DNA of 64,000 nt from Paludibacteraceae bacterium (GCA_018433525.1 JAHDRA010000031.1:51508-115507), one strand, 5' to 3'; positions 9,024 through 18,417 are shown, numbered from the stretch's first letter. The notes: generated from the letters alone by a model not told the origin. Numbers and translations: made by a program.

Positions 9024-10847
9024 TTACTTTTTTATGGCTTCTTCCAATTCGCTGATTACTTCAATAGTTTCTTCGTAAACATTACCCATTTCCTGTTGTC
9101 CGGATTTTGGTGCATATCGTGCAAACTCACAATCGTTCAAAATTTTCATCAACTTCTTTGTCAATTCATCGGCTACTCCTCTTAGTTTCAATTCCTCCGA
9201 AACCGTTTCTCTGGTAAGTGAGGCAACAGGTATGGAGAGTTTGTTGCTCAAATAATTCCAAGTGGCTTTCAAAATTTCATCATAAAAAGCATCCTTGTTG
9301 CCTTCTTTAAGTAATTTTTGAGCCAGTTTCAACCTTTTCTGAGCCATTTTGTTGGCTTTTTTATTTCTCACCAAAGCAATATCTGCGTTTTCCTTGACTT
9401 TTTTGCGAAAGAAGAAGAATAAACCAACAGCCACAACCAATGGAATAATGAACAGCAGCCATGCCAGCGTAGTGCCGAAAACAGGAGTTGATGGTTTTAT
9501 CAAACGGATGTTGCCTGTGTAAATGTAGCGAATATCTTTGTTGATTTGCCGGATATCTTCTTTCGGATTATAGTTGCTTACAACAGTGGTGTTTTGATTG
9601 CCCGAACCTTTCAATACCTTCAGGCTGTAACTCGGAGTGCGCAACATTTTATAAGTTTTGTCACGGAGATCGAAATAGGAAAATTCTACCGGTGGAATTT
9701 CAAAATTCCCCGAATGACGCGGAATAAAGAGGTATTCGATAGTTTTTGTTCCACTGACGCCCGAAGCCGATGTTTTAAAATTATTGGTAACTTTTGGGTC
9801 GTAAATTTCAAAATCACTTGGAAATTTAACTTCCGGTGTTTTTATCAGTTTCATATTTCCACTGCCGGCGATGTTAATTTTAAGTGTTACGGCTTCATTT
9901 TCCTTCACCTCCTGAGCCGATATGGAAGAACTCATGGTAAAATTTCCCACTGCTCCTCCAAAAATCGTAGGTTTATCTTCAGGAAGCGGTTTGACGGTAA
10001 TTTTCAATCCCGGTGCTACGAGATTTTTGGTTACATTGGTATAGGAATCAAAAAAATCGTCGAAAATGCTGCGAATGGAAGTTTGATTTTGAACACGAAT
10101 CACCGCTTCAAAGACAGCATTGTCGATTTGAATGGTACCTGCCCGTTGCGGGTAGAGTAGAGTTTGATAAAGAACTACTGTTCCATAGTTGCGTCCGTCG
10201 TAGTTTTCGTAAGAAAATTGCTTGTTTTGTGTTTGTTCGATTTCCTGTTTTAGAAATCCGTCAAAATCGGGCATTTTTTTGTTTACGCACTGCGCCACAT
10301 CTACCAGCGTATAAAGTTTGTAGGTAATTAAAAGTGCTTCCTGTTCGTAAACACTTGTTTTGGAAGGGATAGTGCGGATAAAAATATTTTCATTGGAAAT
10401 ATTTTTCGGGGACGATTTCCTTCCGTTATCGGCAGGAGAAGAGGATTCATCTGATTGTTCATCGGCTGGTAAAACCTTGATTGTCAATCCATTGGAAGTA
10501 TATTTTTGATTGTTTACCACAATGCTGGCCGAAGGAATGGTAAAAGTTCCAGTCCGCTGAGGCATTAGGGTATAAGTGTAGGAAATCGACAGGGAAGAAG
10601 TTCGTTTTCCGTTGACAATCTGAATGCTGGAACTGCGCGATTCAAAAGGACCTGCCAAAATATCGAAATCCTTGATTTCGGGCATGCGCAAATCTTTTCC
10701 TTGTGCATTGATAGTGTAAACCAACTGAAAAGGTTTGTCCAAAATTACGGTTGAAGGAGCCGTAGCCGTAAAACGGACTGGTTCATCGGCTTTGACGCCA
10801 ATGAAACCGGCAAAAATTAAAAAGAGAAGAAATATTTTGCGCTTCAT
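9024..10847 (-). CDS. batD: BatD: large periplasmic membrane-anchored protein
   Basis: 607 residues with signal peptide (1-20), a long beta-rich periplasmic part with repeated Ig-like oxygen-tolerance BatD domains (about 25-440; VILDKPFQLVYTINAQGKDLRMPE, MPQRTGTFTIPSASIVV, FIPRHSGNFEIPPVEF), one transmembrane helix (about 457-480, LLFIIPLVVAVGLFFFF) and a cytosolic helical tail of about 120 residues. Length and layout are typical of BatD. Reported work in Bacteroides fragilis links the bat genes to oxygen tolerance; Leptospira data question this. Confidence 0.88.
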   Translation of the reverse strand: MKRKIFLLFLIFAGFIGVKADEPVRFTATAPSTVILDKPFQLVYTINAQGKDLRMPEIKDFDILAGPFESRSSSIQIVNGKRTSSLSISYTYTLMPQRTGTFTIPSASIVVNNQKYTSNGLTIKVLPADEQSDESSSPADNGRKSSPKNISNENIFIRTIPSKTSVYEQEALLITYKLYTLVDVAQCVNKKMPDFDGFLKQEIEQTQNKQFSYENYDGRNYGTVVLYQTLLYPQRAGTIQIDNAVFEAVIRVQNQTSIRSIFDDFFDSYTNVTKNLVAPGLKITVKPLPEDKPTIFGGAVGNFTMSSSISAQEVKENEAVTLKINIAGSGNMKLIKTPEVKFPSDFEIYDPKVTNNFKTSASGVSGTKTIEYLFIPRHSGNFEIPPVEFSYFDLRDKTYKMLRTPSYSLKVLKGSGNQNTTVVSNYNPKEDIRQINKDIRYIYTGNIRLIKPSTPVFGTTLAWLLFIIPLVVAVGLFFFFRKKVKENADIALVRNKKANKMAQKRLKLAQKLLKEGNKDAFYDEILKATWNYLSNKLSIPVASLTRETVSEELKLRGVADELTKKLMKILNDCEFARYAPKSGQQEMGNVYEETIEVISELEEAIKK

Positions 10848-10941
10848 TTTTACAATTCCTTAATTTTTTCTTAGTCTGTTCGGATTTTTCCGATTTTTGA
10901 AGAATTTATATTACAAAAATACAGATAAAAATCCAAAAAAT

Positions 10942-11664
10942 TTACCAGTCTTTGTCAGGTTTTCGTTCCTGTTTTGGTGGTAATTTTTTGGCTTTGTTCA
11001 TAGTTTCTTTTTCGTCTTGTGACAGGGCATCCAAAATTTGCTGCGCATTTTCTTTGGTCATTTGCTGCTGATTTTTTTGGTCTTTTTGGTTGTCGTTCTG
11101 TTTATTTTGCTGATTGTCCTGCTTTTGATCTTGTTTTTGATCTTGGTTTTTGTCGTTTTTATTTTGTTGCTGCTGTTGTTTTTTCAACAACGATTGGGCA
11201 TAAGCTAAATTGTATCTGGTGTCGTTGTCTTTCGGATTGTGTCTCAGAGCCTGTTTATAGGCTTCAATACTTTCTTCAATCTTCTTCTGCATCAACAGGG
11301 AATTTCCCATGTTGTGGTAGGTGGCAGCCAGTTTTTCCTTTTCTGTTTTTGGTGCATACGAAGCAGCCTTTTCGTATTGCTGATAAGCTTCTTCATATTT
11401 TTTTTGCCGAAAAAGCGAATTTCCCAAGTTGTAGTTTCCTTCAAACGATTTGGGATTTTTTTCAAGTCCTTTTCGGTAATCGATTTCGGCCTCGATGTAT
11501 TTTTTATCGTTGTATTTTTTGTTTCCTGCTCTCACCTCGTTGTTCCCCTTTTGAGCTGAAACAGAAACCGAAAGAACACTCATTATCAAAAAGAGAAATA
11601 CTCCCTTTTTAAATTCCGAATGTACATTTGTTTTGACAGAAAAATTCTGAAATTTACTTTTCAT
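10942..11664 (-). CDS. batC: BatC: TPR protein with Gln/Asn/Lys-rich tail
   Basis: About 240 residues. A signal/anchor segment is followed by three TPR units (about 45-160: NKKYNDKKYIEAEIDYRKGL, EGNYNLGNSLFRQKKYEEAY, HNMGNSLLMQKKIEESIEAY) and a low-complexity tail of Q, N, K and D (about 165-205). The tail ends in a helical segment ENAQQILDALSQDEKE, known as a batC hallmark. The start is taken at the ATG at 11664, though 11676 is also in frame; either overlaps the end of batB (11654), which implies translational coupling. Likely a periplasmic scaffold for other Bat proteins. Confidence 0.85.
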   Translation of the reverse strand: MKSKFQNFSVKTNVHSEFKKGVFLFLIMSVLSVSVSAQKGNNEVRAGNKKYNDKKYIEAEIDYRKGLEKNPKSFEGNYNLGNSLFRQKKYEEAYQQYEKAASYAPKTEKEKLAATYHNMGNSLLMQKKIEESIEAYKQALRHNPKDNDTRYNLAYAQSLLKKQQQQQNKNDKNQDQKQDQKQDNQQNKQNDNQKDQKNQQQMTKENAQQILDALSQDEKETMNKAKKLPPKQERKPDKDW

Positions 11665-12688
11665 TTTCAATATCAAAAATTTTGATTTTGCTCAATTTTT
11701 TATTTTTCCTGTCGAAGAGGAAAAAGTCTATGATTAATACTATCAGTGCTATCAAAGCAAATGACTGATACTGTTCGCTGTAGTCGGAAAAAACTTTTGA
11801 TTCCGTAGTTGATTTGGCTAGCGTGTCGAGTTGTTTGGAAATAATCCGATACGCATTGTTTGTATTATCGGCTCTGACATATATCCCGTTGCCGGCTACA
11901 GCAATATTTTTACACATTTCTTCATTCAGTTTGGAGACGACCACATTTCCATCTTTGTCTTTTTTGAAACTCATGGTTCCGGGAATTGGAATTGGCGCAC
12001 CTTCAGGGCTGCCAACGCCAATTACGTGTACATTGATACCGTTTTGGGCAGCCAGTTTTGCAGCGCTGATGGCGTCGTCTTCGTGATTTTCACCATCCGT
12101 AATAACAATAATGGCTTTTCCGCTTTGCGATTTCTGTCCAAAAGATTTAATGGCCAAGTCAATAGCCGTGCCTATGGCTGTTCCCTGTCTTGGCACCATG
12201 TTGGTCGATATAGCGGAAAGAAACATTTTGGCCGATACGTAATCAACCGTTATGGGCAATTGGGTATAAGCGTCGCCGGCAAAAACAATCAGTCCTATGC
12301 GGTCATCATTCATTTGGTCAATCAGTTTCGACAATATTTGTTTGGCTTTTTCGAGTCGGTTGGGTTGAATGTCCTGCGCCATCATGGAGTTTGAAACATC
12401 CAATGCAATCATGACGTCGATGCCCTGACGTTTAACATTTTCCACTTTTGACCCGAATTGCGGTTGTGCCAAAACGATAATCAACAGGATTACGGCAAAA
12501 AGCTGGAGAAAAAATTTGACAACAGGACGCCGATAAGACACATTTGGCATTAATTCAGCCAACAATTCCGGGTCGCCGAATTTTTTCAAACGTCGTTTCT
12601 TTAAAGCCTGCGTGTAGAGAAAAGTCCCTATCAACACAGGAACAACAATCAGCAGAAAAAAATATTCCGGATGTGCAAATCGAAACAT
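11654..12688 (-). CDS. batB: BatB: von Willebrand factor A membrane protein
   Basis: 344 residues: two N-terminal transmembrane helices (about 8-25 and 56-76), a VWA domain (about 88-290) and a C-terminal membrane helix (about 305-325). The metal-ion-dependent adhesion site is complete: DVSNS (DxSxS), a conserved Thr/Asp in GTAIGTAID, and VITDGENHEDD. This predicts Mg2+-dependent binding to a partner, as in integrin-like VWA proteins. Overlaps batC and follows batA by 56 bases, in the usual Bat order. Confidence 0.88.
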   Translation of the reverse strand: MFRFAHPEYFFLLIVVPVLIGTFLYTQALKKRRLKKFGDPELLAELMPNVSYRRPVVKFFLQLFAVILLIIVLAQPQFGSKVENVKRQGIDVMIALDVSNSMMAQDIQPNRLEKAKQILSKLIDQMNDDRIGLIVFAGDAYTQLPITVDYVSAKMFLSAISTNMVPRQGTAIGTAIDLAIKSFGQKSQSGKAIIVITDGENHEDDAISAAKLAAQNGINVHVIGVGSPEGAPIPIPGTMSFKKDKDGNVVVSKLNEEMCKNIAVAGNGIYVRADNTNNAYRIISKQLDTLAKSTTESKVFSDYSEQYQSFALIALIVLIIDFFLFDRKNKKLSKIKIFDIENEK

Positions 12689-12744
12689 AAAATATCTGAT
12701 TAATTTTTAATCTATTTCTTTCATTTTTAATGCAAAAAATTTTG

Positions 12745-13728
12745 TCAGGGAATTTTTCGCAATACCGTATTTCTTAGCAGTATTTCAGAAATCAGACACA
12801 GAAAGGCAGCCAGCGCAAATAGGTAAAACATTTCGTTTTTCTTGCTGTATTCGCGAACACTGATTTTTGTTTTTTCCAATTGATCTATTTCCTGGTATAT
12901 ACTTCTAAGTTTCAGGTTGTCGGTGGCACGAAAATATTTACCTCCGGTAATGTTGGCAATAGCTTTTAAAGTTTGTTCGTCAAATTCCGATTCCATAAGC
13001 TGATATTGCATGCCGAGGGGAGTAGGAACCGGAACTCTTACCATTCCGTGAGAACCAACACCGATGGCATAAACCCTGATACCGAATGTTTTTGCAATTT
13101 CGGCAGCCGAAACCGGAGCAATGTCGCCTCGATTGTTTGAGCCGTCCGTCAACAAAATAATGACTTTCGATTTGGCCTTTCCATCTTTTATCCGATTCAC
13201 GGCATTGGCCAACCCAAGTCCGATGGCTGTTCCATCTTCTATCATTCCGTACTGAACACCTTTAAAAAGGTTGATAAGTACGTCGTGATCGGTAGTGAGC
13301 GGACATTGGGTAAAACTTTCGGCTGCAAAAATCACCAATCCGATGTTGTCGTTCGGGCGGGAAAGAATAAATTCCGTAGCTACGGCTTTTGATGCTTCCA
13401 ATCGATTGGGTTTCAAATCTTCTGCCAGCATGGTTCCCGAAATATCGAGGGCTATCATTATGTCGATGCCTTCTGTTGTTTCGTTTCGTAAACTATTGGA
13501 GGATTGAGGTCGGGCAATGGCAATAATCAGGAATATGAGGGTAAATAAACGCAAAATAAAAGGTAAATGCCTCATTTTTATCCTTTTACTTTTCGGAAAT
13601 TTTGTCAAATCTTGCAATGAAGATATTTGCAGACTCGCATCCGACTTGTGCATTTCCTTAATGTACCAATAAATAATCGGTAGCAACAGCAACAAGAGAA
13701 ATAAATATCCCGGATTATGAAAAGTCAT
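12745..13728 (-). CDS. batA: BatA: von Willebrand factor A membrane protein
   Basis: 327 residues with the same layout as BatB: N-terminal hydrophobic segments (about 8-24 and 56-74), VWA domain (about 88-290) and C-terminal helix (about 302-320). The MIDAS reads DISGT rather than DxSxS; Thr replaces the second Ser but can still coordinate metal. The other parts are DGTAIGLG and LLTDGSNNRGD. Probably pairs with BatB in the inner membrane, VWA domain facing the periplasm. Confidence 0.88.
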   Translation of the reverse strand: MTFHNPGYLFLLLLLLPIIYWYIKEMHKSDASLQISSLQDLTKFPKSKRIKMRHLPFILRLFTLIFLIIAIARPQSSNSLRNETTEGIDIMIALDISGTMLAEDLKPNRLEASKAVATEFILSRPNDNIGLVIFAAESFTQCPLTTDHDVLINLFKGVQYGMIEDGTAIGLGLANAVNRIKDGKAKSKVIILLTDGSNNRGDIAPVSAAEIAKTFGIRVYAIGVGSHGMVRVPVPTPLGMQYQLMESEFDEQTLKAIANITGGKYFRATDNLKLRSIYQEIDQLEKTKISVREYSKKNEMFYLFALAAFLCLISEILLRNTVLRKIP

Positions 13729-13780
13729 TTTTTATTGTAAGCGTTTTTTATCTGTTTAACCAAATTTTTTTGCTTTATCT

Positions 13781-14779
13781 TTACTCTTCGCCTTCTTTTT
13801 TATCCACAGGCTTTTCGGTTTGCTTTTCTTCTGTGAGTGGCGTTTCTTCTTTGGTTTGTTCCACAAACAAATAGGCATTGTTCAAACTCGAAATGTTTTC
13901 TTCGGGCGATGGAACCCACTTGGCAAATTTCACCAAATCGGCAAGCTGTAAAAGCTGATGTAAAGCTGAGAATGCCGTTTTTTGTTCTTTATAAATATTT
14001 TTCGGCAAATTATCCAAAATTTCGCTGGAAGTCATTTCCATGCTGTTGATCAGGAAGCGTCTTTCGATGTATTCCCGAATGACATCCGTCAGCTGGGTAT
14101 GGTATTCTTTGTATTTTCCCTTCATCCAAAGCTTTTCTTCCTTGATTTTGTCGAGAGCATGGAGAGCTGCTTCGTGTGGCGGAATGGCCGGTTCTTCCTT
14201 GTGAATGAGTATGACAGGTTTTTTCTGGATTTTTTTTCTGATGAAATAATAAGCCGCTGCCAGCACAGCAAGCACCAGCAATGTCAACAGTATTTTTTTG
14301 AATAATCCCGACCAGTCATATTTTGGCTGAAAAACGGGCTTAATGTCTGTTATGGAATTGGAAGCCGTATCGATTTGAAATGGCTGCACTACCTTTAACG
14401 ACACAGAATTGGACCAAACCGTATCTGTACCTTCAACAAAAGGATACGAAGGAATATAATAGAGGGTATCTATAAAAGCCGTAATAATGTATTTGTGCAA
14501 AACGCGAATTGAATTGTTGTCTCCTGCAACCGTATCTATTTTTAGCGGTTCAACAATTTCCAACCCGTGAATAAGGGTATCCGAAAAGAGCGGAAAGTTA
14601 ACTTTTTGCCCTATAGCTTGAGATACTTCCAACGTAAAACCTGTTTGATCACCAATCCAAATGACGGAAGAATCGACTTTAACAGTAACTGAAAATTTTT
14701 GAGCCGACAGGGTAGTGGAAACCAATAAACTGATACACAAGTTTATCAGCAGCTTTATATGTTTATTCCTTTTTCGCAT
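13781..14779 (-). CDS. BatD-like / DUF4381-like membrane protein of the Bat operon
   Basis: 332 residues with signal peptide (about 1-26), a periplasmic Ig-like domain (about 28-150, VKVDSSVIWIGDQTGFTLEVSQ), a transmembrane helix (about 164-182, ILLTLLVLAVLAAAYYFI) and a cytosolic helical domain (about 200-305, HEAALHALDKIKEEKLWMKG). It ends in a Glu/Lys-rich tail. Genes of this kind lie between DUF58 and batA in many Bacteroidetes and are annotated as BatD-like or hypothetical. The gap to DUF58 is 18 bases. Function unknown beyond membership of this set. Confidence 0.75.
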   Translation of the reverse strand: MRKRNKHIKLLINLCISLLVSTTLSAQKFSVTVKVDSSVIWIGDQTGFTLEVSQAIGQKVNFPLFSDTLIHGLEIVEPLKIDTVAGDNNSIRVLHKYIITAFIDTLYYIPSYPFVEGTDTVWSNSVSLKVVQPFQIDTASNSITDIKPVFQPKYDWSGLFKKILLTLLVLAVLAAAYYFIRKKIQKKPVILIHKEEPAIPPHEAALHALDKIKEEKLWMKGKYKEYHTQLTDVIREYIERRFLINSMEMTSSEILDNLPKNIYKEQKTAFSALHQLLQLADLVKFAKWVPSPEENISSLNNAYLFVEQTKEETPLTEEKQTEKPVDKKEGEE

Positions 14780-14797
14780 TTTTTAAAAAATTCCGTA

Positions 14798-15676
14798 TTA
14801 ACGTCCAATTTTACTTCTCATCTGGAACAGCCTCATGAGCGCCTGTACATAATCGTCGGAAGTATTCATGGAGACGGCATCTACCTTTGCTTTGGTAAAT
14901 GCACGCTGCAAGTTCAGTTGTCTTTCTCCCCAATGGTGTTTGTAAAATGTTCGTAAATGCTTGTCGGCCGTATCAATCCAGATACGTTGACCGGTTTCTG
15001 CATCCTTTAGTTTTACGAGTCCGATGTCCGGCATTTCCGTTTCTCTTTCGTCGTAAATCTGCAGTGCAACTACATCATGTTTACGGTTGGCTATGGTCAG
15101 TTCATTGTCAAAATTGCTGTCCATGAAATCGGAAATGACAAAAGCGGTCGAGCGTTTTTTTATGGCATTGGTAAAATACCGCAAAGCTCCTGCGAGATTT
15201 GTTTTGTTGCTTTCGGGGCGGAAATCGATCAGTTCTCTGATGATGTAAAGTACGTGTTTTCGTCCTTTTTTCGGAGGAATGAATTTTTCTATTTTGTCGG
15301 AGAAAAAAATCACGCCAATTTTATCGTTGTTCTGAATTGTTGAAAAAGCCAATGTAGCTGCAATTTCTGTCATCATGTCCTTTTTCATGCGCGAAACTGT
15401 TCCAAATTCCTGACTGCCGGAAACATCAATGAGCAAAACAACTGTCAGTTCGCGTTCCTCTTCAAAAATTTTAATGTAGGGGCGTCCAAAACGGGCAGTA
15501 ACATTCCAGTCGATGGTACGAATATCGTCGCCATATTGATATTCACGCACTTCGGAAAAGGTCATTCCTCGACCTTTAAAAGCGGAATGATAAGCGCCCG
15601 CAAAAATGTCTTGAGACAATCCGCGGGTTTTTATTTCAATTTTTCGAACTTTCTTTAAAATTTCACTCGTTTCCAT
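14798..15676 (-). CDS. DUF58 domain protein (VWA-like) of the MoxR-Bat set
   Basis: 292 residues, cytosolic. It contains the DUF58 signature (about 20-70: FAGAYHSAFKGRGMTFSEVR, YGDDIRTIDWNVTARFG) and a following VWA-like fold with LLIDVSGSQEFG (DxSxS) and FVISDFMD. DUF58 proteins act with MoxR AAA+ ATPases, probably as their substrate adaptor. Gap to the moxR stop is 119 bases. Complete and of normal length. Confidence 0.88.
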   Translation of the reverse strand: METSEILKKVRKIEIKTRGLSQDIFAGAYHSAFKGRGMTFSEVREYQYGDDIRTIDWNVTARFGRPYIKIFEEERELTVVLLIDVSGSQEFGTVSRMKKDMMTEIAATLAFSTIQNNDKIGVIFFSDKIEKFIPPKKGRKHVLYIIRELIDFRPESNKTNLAGALRYFTNAIKKRSTAFVISDFMDSNFDNELTIANRKHDVVALQIYDERETEMPDIGLVKLKDAETGQRIWIDTADKHLRTFYKHHWGERQLNLQRAFTKAKVDAVSMNTSDDYVQALMRLFQMRSKIGR

Positions 15677-15795
15677 AAATTAACGTGTAGATGGAAAATT
15701 TTCTCCACTTTTTTCCGACAGTTTTAGCTGCATATTTTTCTCTTTTCTGTCTCCGGTGGAACATTTTTAAACACTCTTAATGACAAAGCCGTTTT

Positions 15796-16791
15796 TTATG
15801 GAACTTCAACCGTATTCAAAATTTCGGTAATCATTTCTTCGGAAGTCATATTGTTGGCTTCGGCTTCATAACTTAAACCGATGCGGTGGCGCATTACGTC
15901 GTAGCAAACGGCACGAACATCTTCGGGAATGACGTATCCGCGTCGTTTGATAAAGGCATAAGCACGTGCTGCCAACGCCAAATTGATGGAAGCTCTTGGT
16001 GATGCACCGAACGAAATCATATTTTTGAGCGATTCCAATCCGTATTCTTCCGGGAATCGGGTAGCAAACACAATATCCACAATATAATGTTCTATTTTCT
16101 CATCGATATAGATTTGTCGCACAATATCGCGCGCTTTTACAATGTCTTCGGGGCTCAGTATGGGTTGAACGGAAGGCATGTTTTTTTGCAGGTTTTCGCG
16201 AATAATCAGTTTTTCTTCATCTTTTTTCGGATAATTGATGATGACTTTCAGCATGAAACGATCGACTTGCGCTTCGGGAAGCGGATATGTTCCTTCCTGT
16301 TCGATGGGATTTTGTGTGGCCATCACCAAAAAAGGTTCTTCCAATTTGAAAGATTTTTCGCCAATCGTTACCTGCCGTTCCTGCATGGCTTCGAGCAAGG
16401 CACTTTGCACTTTGGCCGGAGCTCTGTTGATTTCGTCCGCCAAAACGAGGTTGGCAAAAATAGGGCCTTTACGAATGCTGAATTCTTCTTTTTTCTGACT
16501 GTAAATCATTGTTCCGACAACGTCGGCAGGCAGCAGGTCGGGTGTAAACTGAATTCGGCTGAAATTTCCCTTAATCAAGTCCGAAAGTGTTTTGATGGCC
16601 AGCGTTTTGGCAAGGCCGGGTACCCCTTCCAGTAAAATATGCCCGTCAGCCAGTAAACCGATAAGCAATGATTCGATCAAATGTTTTTGTCCTACAATTA
16701 CCTTGTTCATTCCCATAACGAGAGCATCCACAAATGAGCTTTCCCGTTCAATACGTTCGTTAAGTTCCCTTATATCAACCGATTGATCCAT
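15796..16791 (-). CDS. MoxR-family AAA+ ATPase
   Basis: 331 residues. Walker A GVPGLAKT (about 57-64), Walker B LVLADEINRAP (about 117), sensor ATQNPIEQEGTYPLPEAQVDRF with the arginine-rich MoxR hallmark, and the C-terminal lid domain (about 240-331, GASPRASINLALAARAYAFI). MoxR ATPases are chaperone-like and act with VWA proteins. First gene of the Bat operon, preceded by a fair Bacteroidetes promoter. Confidence 0.92.
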   Translation of the reverse strand: MDQSVDIRELNERIERESSFVDALVMGMNKVIVGQKHLIESLLIGLLADGHILLEGVPGLAKTLAIKTLSDLIKGNFSRIQFTPDLLPADVVGTMIYSQKKEEFSIRKGPIFANLVLADEINRAPAKVQSALLEAMQERQVTIGEKSFKLEEPFLVMATQNPIEQEGTYPLPEAQVDRFMLKVIINYPKKDEEKLIIRENLQKNMPSVQPILSPEDIVKARDIVRQIYIDEKIEHYIVDIVFATRFPEEYGLESLKNMISFGASPRASINLALAARAYAFIKRRGYVIPEDVRAVCYDVMRHRIGLSYEAEANNMTSEEMITEILNTVEVP

Positions 16792-16828
16792 ATTGTTTTT
16801 TCTTTGTTTGTTTATTGAATTTGTTGAG

Positions 16829-16836
16829 CAAATATA
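16829..16836 (-). promoter_or_regulatory. Likely -7 box of the MoxR-Bat operon promoter
   Basis: On the minus strand the bases read TATATTTG, a match to the Bacteroidetes -7 consensus TAnnTTTG. It lies 38 bases upstream of the moxR start. No clear TTTG is present at -33, so the call rests on one box. Confidence 0.4.
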
Positions 16837-17023
16837 CAGCTATTTGAAACGTTAAAAATCTGATTTAATAACTTTTAACCTGAATTTAGATGATTAAGTA
16901 ATATCCTTCTTAGCGCTATTTTGCAGTGAAAAATGCTTTATTCTTCTCATAGTTGGCTTATTGATATTTTTCACTTTTCAACTGTACAGATAGTGGAAAT
17001 AATAAATTGAAATTTTTCTTAAC

Positions 17024-17941
17024 TTAATAAACCAAAAATTCCGAAATTGTTTTCTCTGAAGATGGGAGAAAAGTCCATGCAAAATTGGTCATCAATGTAA
17101 TTTCAAAGGGACGCTGAACGGCATAGTGAGCTGCATACTGAGCTATTTTTGCCTGTCGGTCGGTTACGCCGGCAGGCTTGAAAGGGTTACCGACACAGCT
17201 TCGATGAAAAAAGGTTTCGAACCATGTGCAAGCTGCAACATACCGGCCGATATGCAAATCGAGGTGATAACCGTCGCGATTGAGATGGTCGCCAATTTCG
17301 CTGGTTCTGCAATTCTGAATGGCTGTTCCGGAAGGAATAATTATTTTTATCCCCGTAGTGGCTGCAACCTTTTTCACTGTTTCGGTGATGGCCAGATACA
17401 TTTTCATTTGATCCCTGTCGTAATTGGCAAAACCTTCATGGGTAGAATTTTGTGCGTATGCCCAAACCTGATGCAATGCAAATTTTACTTTTGGATTCTT
17501 GGCGTGTGTTTTGACGAATCTCATCAAGTTAGGCAGATAAGGGAAATAAGTATCGTATTTTCCCGAAAGTTGGCTAACCTGCTGCACTACCACAATATCC
17601 CAATTTTCGTCGAGCAGTCCATCCAACAGCGTTTTGTGATCCTGATTGGTAAAAATGCCCAAATTGCTTTTGCGGTAAGAATAATCGGGAAGGAGTTCCG
17701 TAGCATTTTTCCAGTGCCTTTGCAGCGAGCAACCACCAATATACAAATTGCCAACAATCAGCGGAACGCTGTCGGCTATTGCCAGCTCATCCAAATATTC
17801 TACGGCATCATCGGAAAAACTGTTGCCGATGGCCAGAATTTTAATGGTTTCCTTTTGCGGTTTAGCGGCATTCAATGGGAAAGGCAGGCATTCGCTCAGC
17901 CAAATAGCGGTAAACAATAAGAAGTGAAATTTTATATTCAT
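17024..17941 (-). CDS. DUF4886 (SGNH-hydrolase-like) exported protein
   Basis: About 305 residues from the ATG at 17941, chosen because it opens a signal peptide (MNIKFHFLLFTAIWLSECLPF, cleavage near LNA-A); the longer frame to 18007 adds only 22 unlikely residues. The SGNH-like fold is seen in ILAIGNSFSDDAVEYL (block I with nucleophile Ser), NWDIVVVQQVSQLSG, and GDHLNRDGYHLDLHIGRY (D-x-x-H block). DUF4886 proteins are probably esterases acting on acylated glycans, but no substrate is proven. Single gene with no partner nearby. Confidence 0.75.
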   Translation of the reverse strand: MNIKFHFLLFTAIWLSECLPFPLNAAKPQKETIKILAIGNSFSDDAVEYLDELAIADSVPLIVGNLYIGGCSLQRHWKNATELLPDYSYRKSNLGIFTNQDHKTLLDGLLDENWDIVVVQQVSQLSGKYDTYFPYLPNLMRFVKTHAKNPKVKFALHQVWAYAQNSTHEGFANYDRDQMKMYLAITETVKKVAATTGIKIIIPSGTAIQNCRTSEIGDHLNRDGYHLDLHIGRYVAACTWFETFFHRSCVGNPFKPAGVTDRQAKIAQYAAHYAVQRPFEITLMTNFAWTFLPSSEKTISEFLVY

Positions 17942-18117
17942 GGTGGTTTGGTGTTTTTCGTTGATAGTGAAAACTTTCTTTACTGCAAAAATAGCATTTT
18001 CATGCAAAGCCTTTGATGGAAATAGTCTTGTTTTAATCTAATTTAATGGCCAAAGCGGATTTTTCACTTTTTTATAGAGAAAAGATGGTCAAATTTGAAC
18101 TTAACATCGAATTTATC

Positions 18118-18206
18118 GAGAAAAATTTGATTTTAATTACCCAATACTTAAAAATGAGTTCATGAAATTATTAATGCAATTTCGACTTGATAGTTGAATC
18201 TATTAG
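18118..18206 (+). repeat. Copy B of a diverged ~90-bp intergenic repeat
   Basis: Aligns with 1293-1380 in the same orientation (shared blocks gagaaaaatt, taccc, taaaaatgagtt, aatttcg, acttg, gttgaat). It lies just upstream of the promoter of the phosphohexomutase gene, inside the 476-base gap 17942-18417. Apart from this repeat and the promoter, nothing else was recognised in the gap. Confidence 0.4.
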
Positions 18207-18226
18207 TTCTAAAAAACAGTCTATTT

Positions 18227-18257
18227 TTTGACCTAAGACCTAAATTTATTATTTTTG
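18227..18257 (+). promoter_or_regulatory. Promoter of the phosphohexomutase gene
   Basis: TTTG (18227-18230), a 19-base spacer, then TATTTTTG (18250-18257). Both boxes match the Bacteroidetes consensus. The expected start of transcription near 18264 leaves a leader of about 150 bases before the ATG at 18418. Confidence 0.5.
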
Positions 18258-18417
18258 TCGGAGAAAAGCCGAATTTGTTTGATATTTTAATCTGCAGGTA
18301 ATTTCCTGATTTAAAAATTTCATTTGAAATTTGATCGAAACAGAAACAAAAAACAAGTGGGGCAGAAGCGTTTTTGAATTTTAGAAATTAAAAAGTTAAC
18401 ATCAAAAATATAAAAAT

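Noticed and set aside
9546..12394. Several long plus-strand frames opposite batD, batC and batB
   Set aside because: They are shadows of well-supported Bat genes; translations are rich in Phe, Cys and Arg with no motif.
16087..16635. 182-codon plus-strand frame opposite the MoxR ATPase gene
   Set aside because: Opposite a full AAA+ gene with Walker motifs; no independent support.
16926..16975. 10-bp inverted repeat (agtgaaaaat ... atttttcact) downstream of the DUF4886 gene
   Set aside because: Loop of about 31 bases and AT-rich arms; not convincing as terminator or operator.
17126..17920. 264-codon open frame on the plus strand opposite the DUF4886 gene
   Set aside because: It mirrors the coding frame of a gene with clear SGNH-like motifs and signal peptide; its own translation shows no domain or sensible start.
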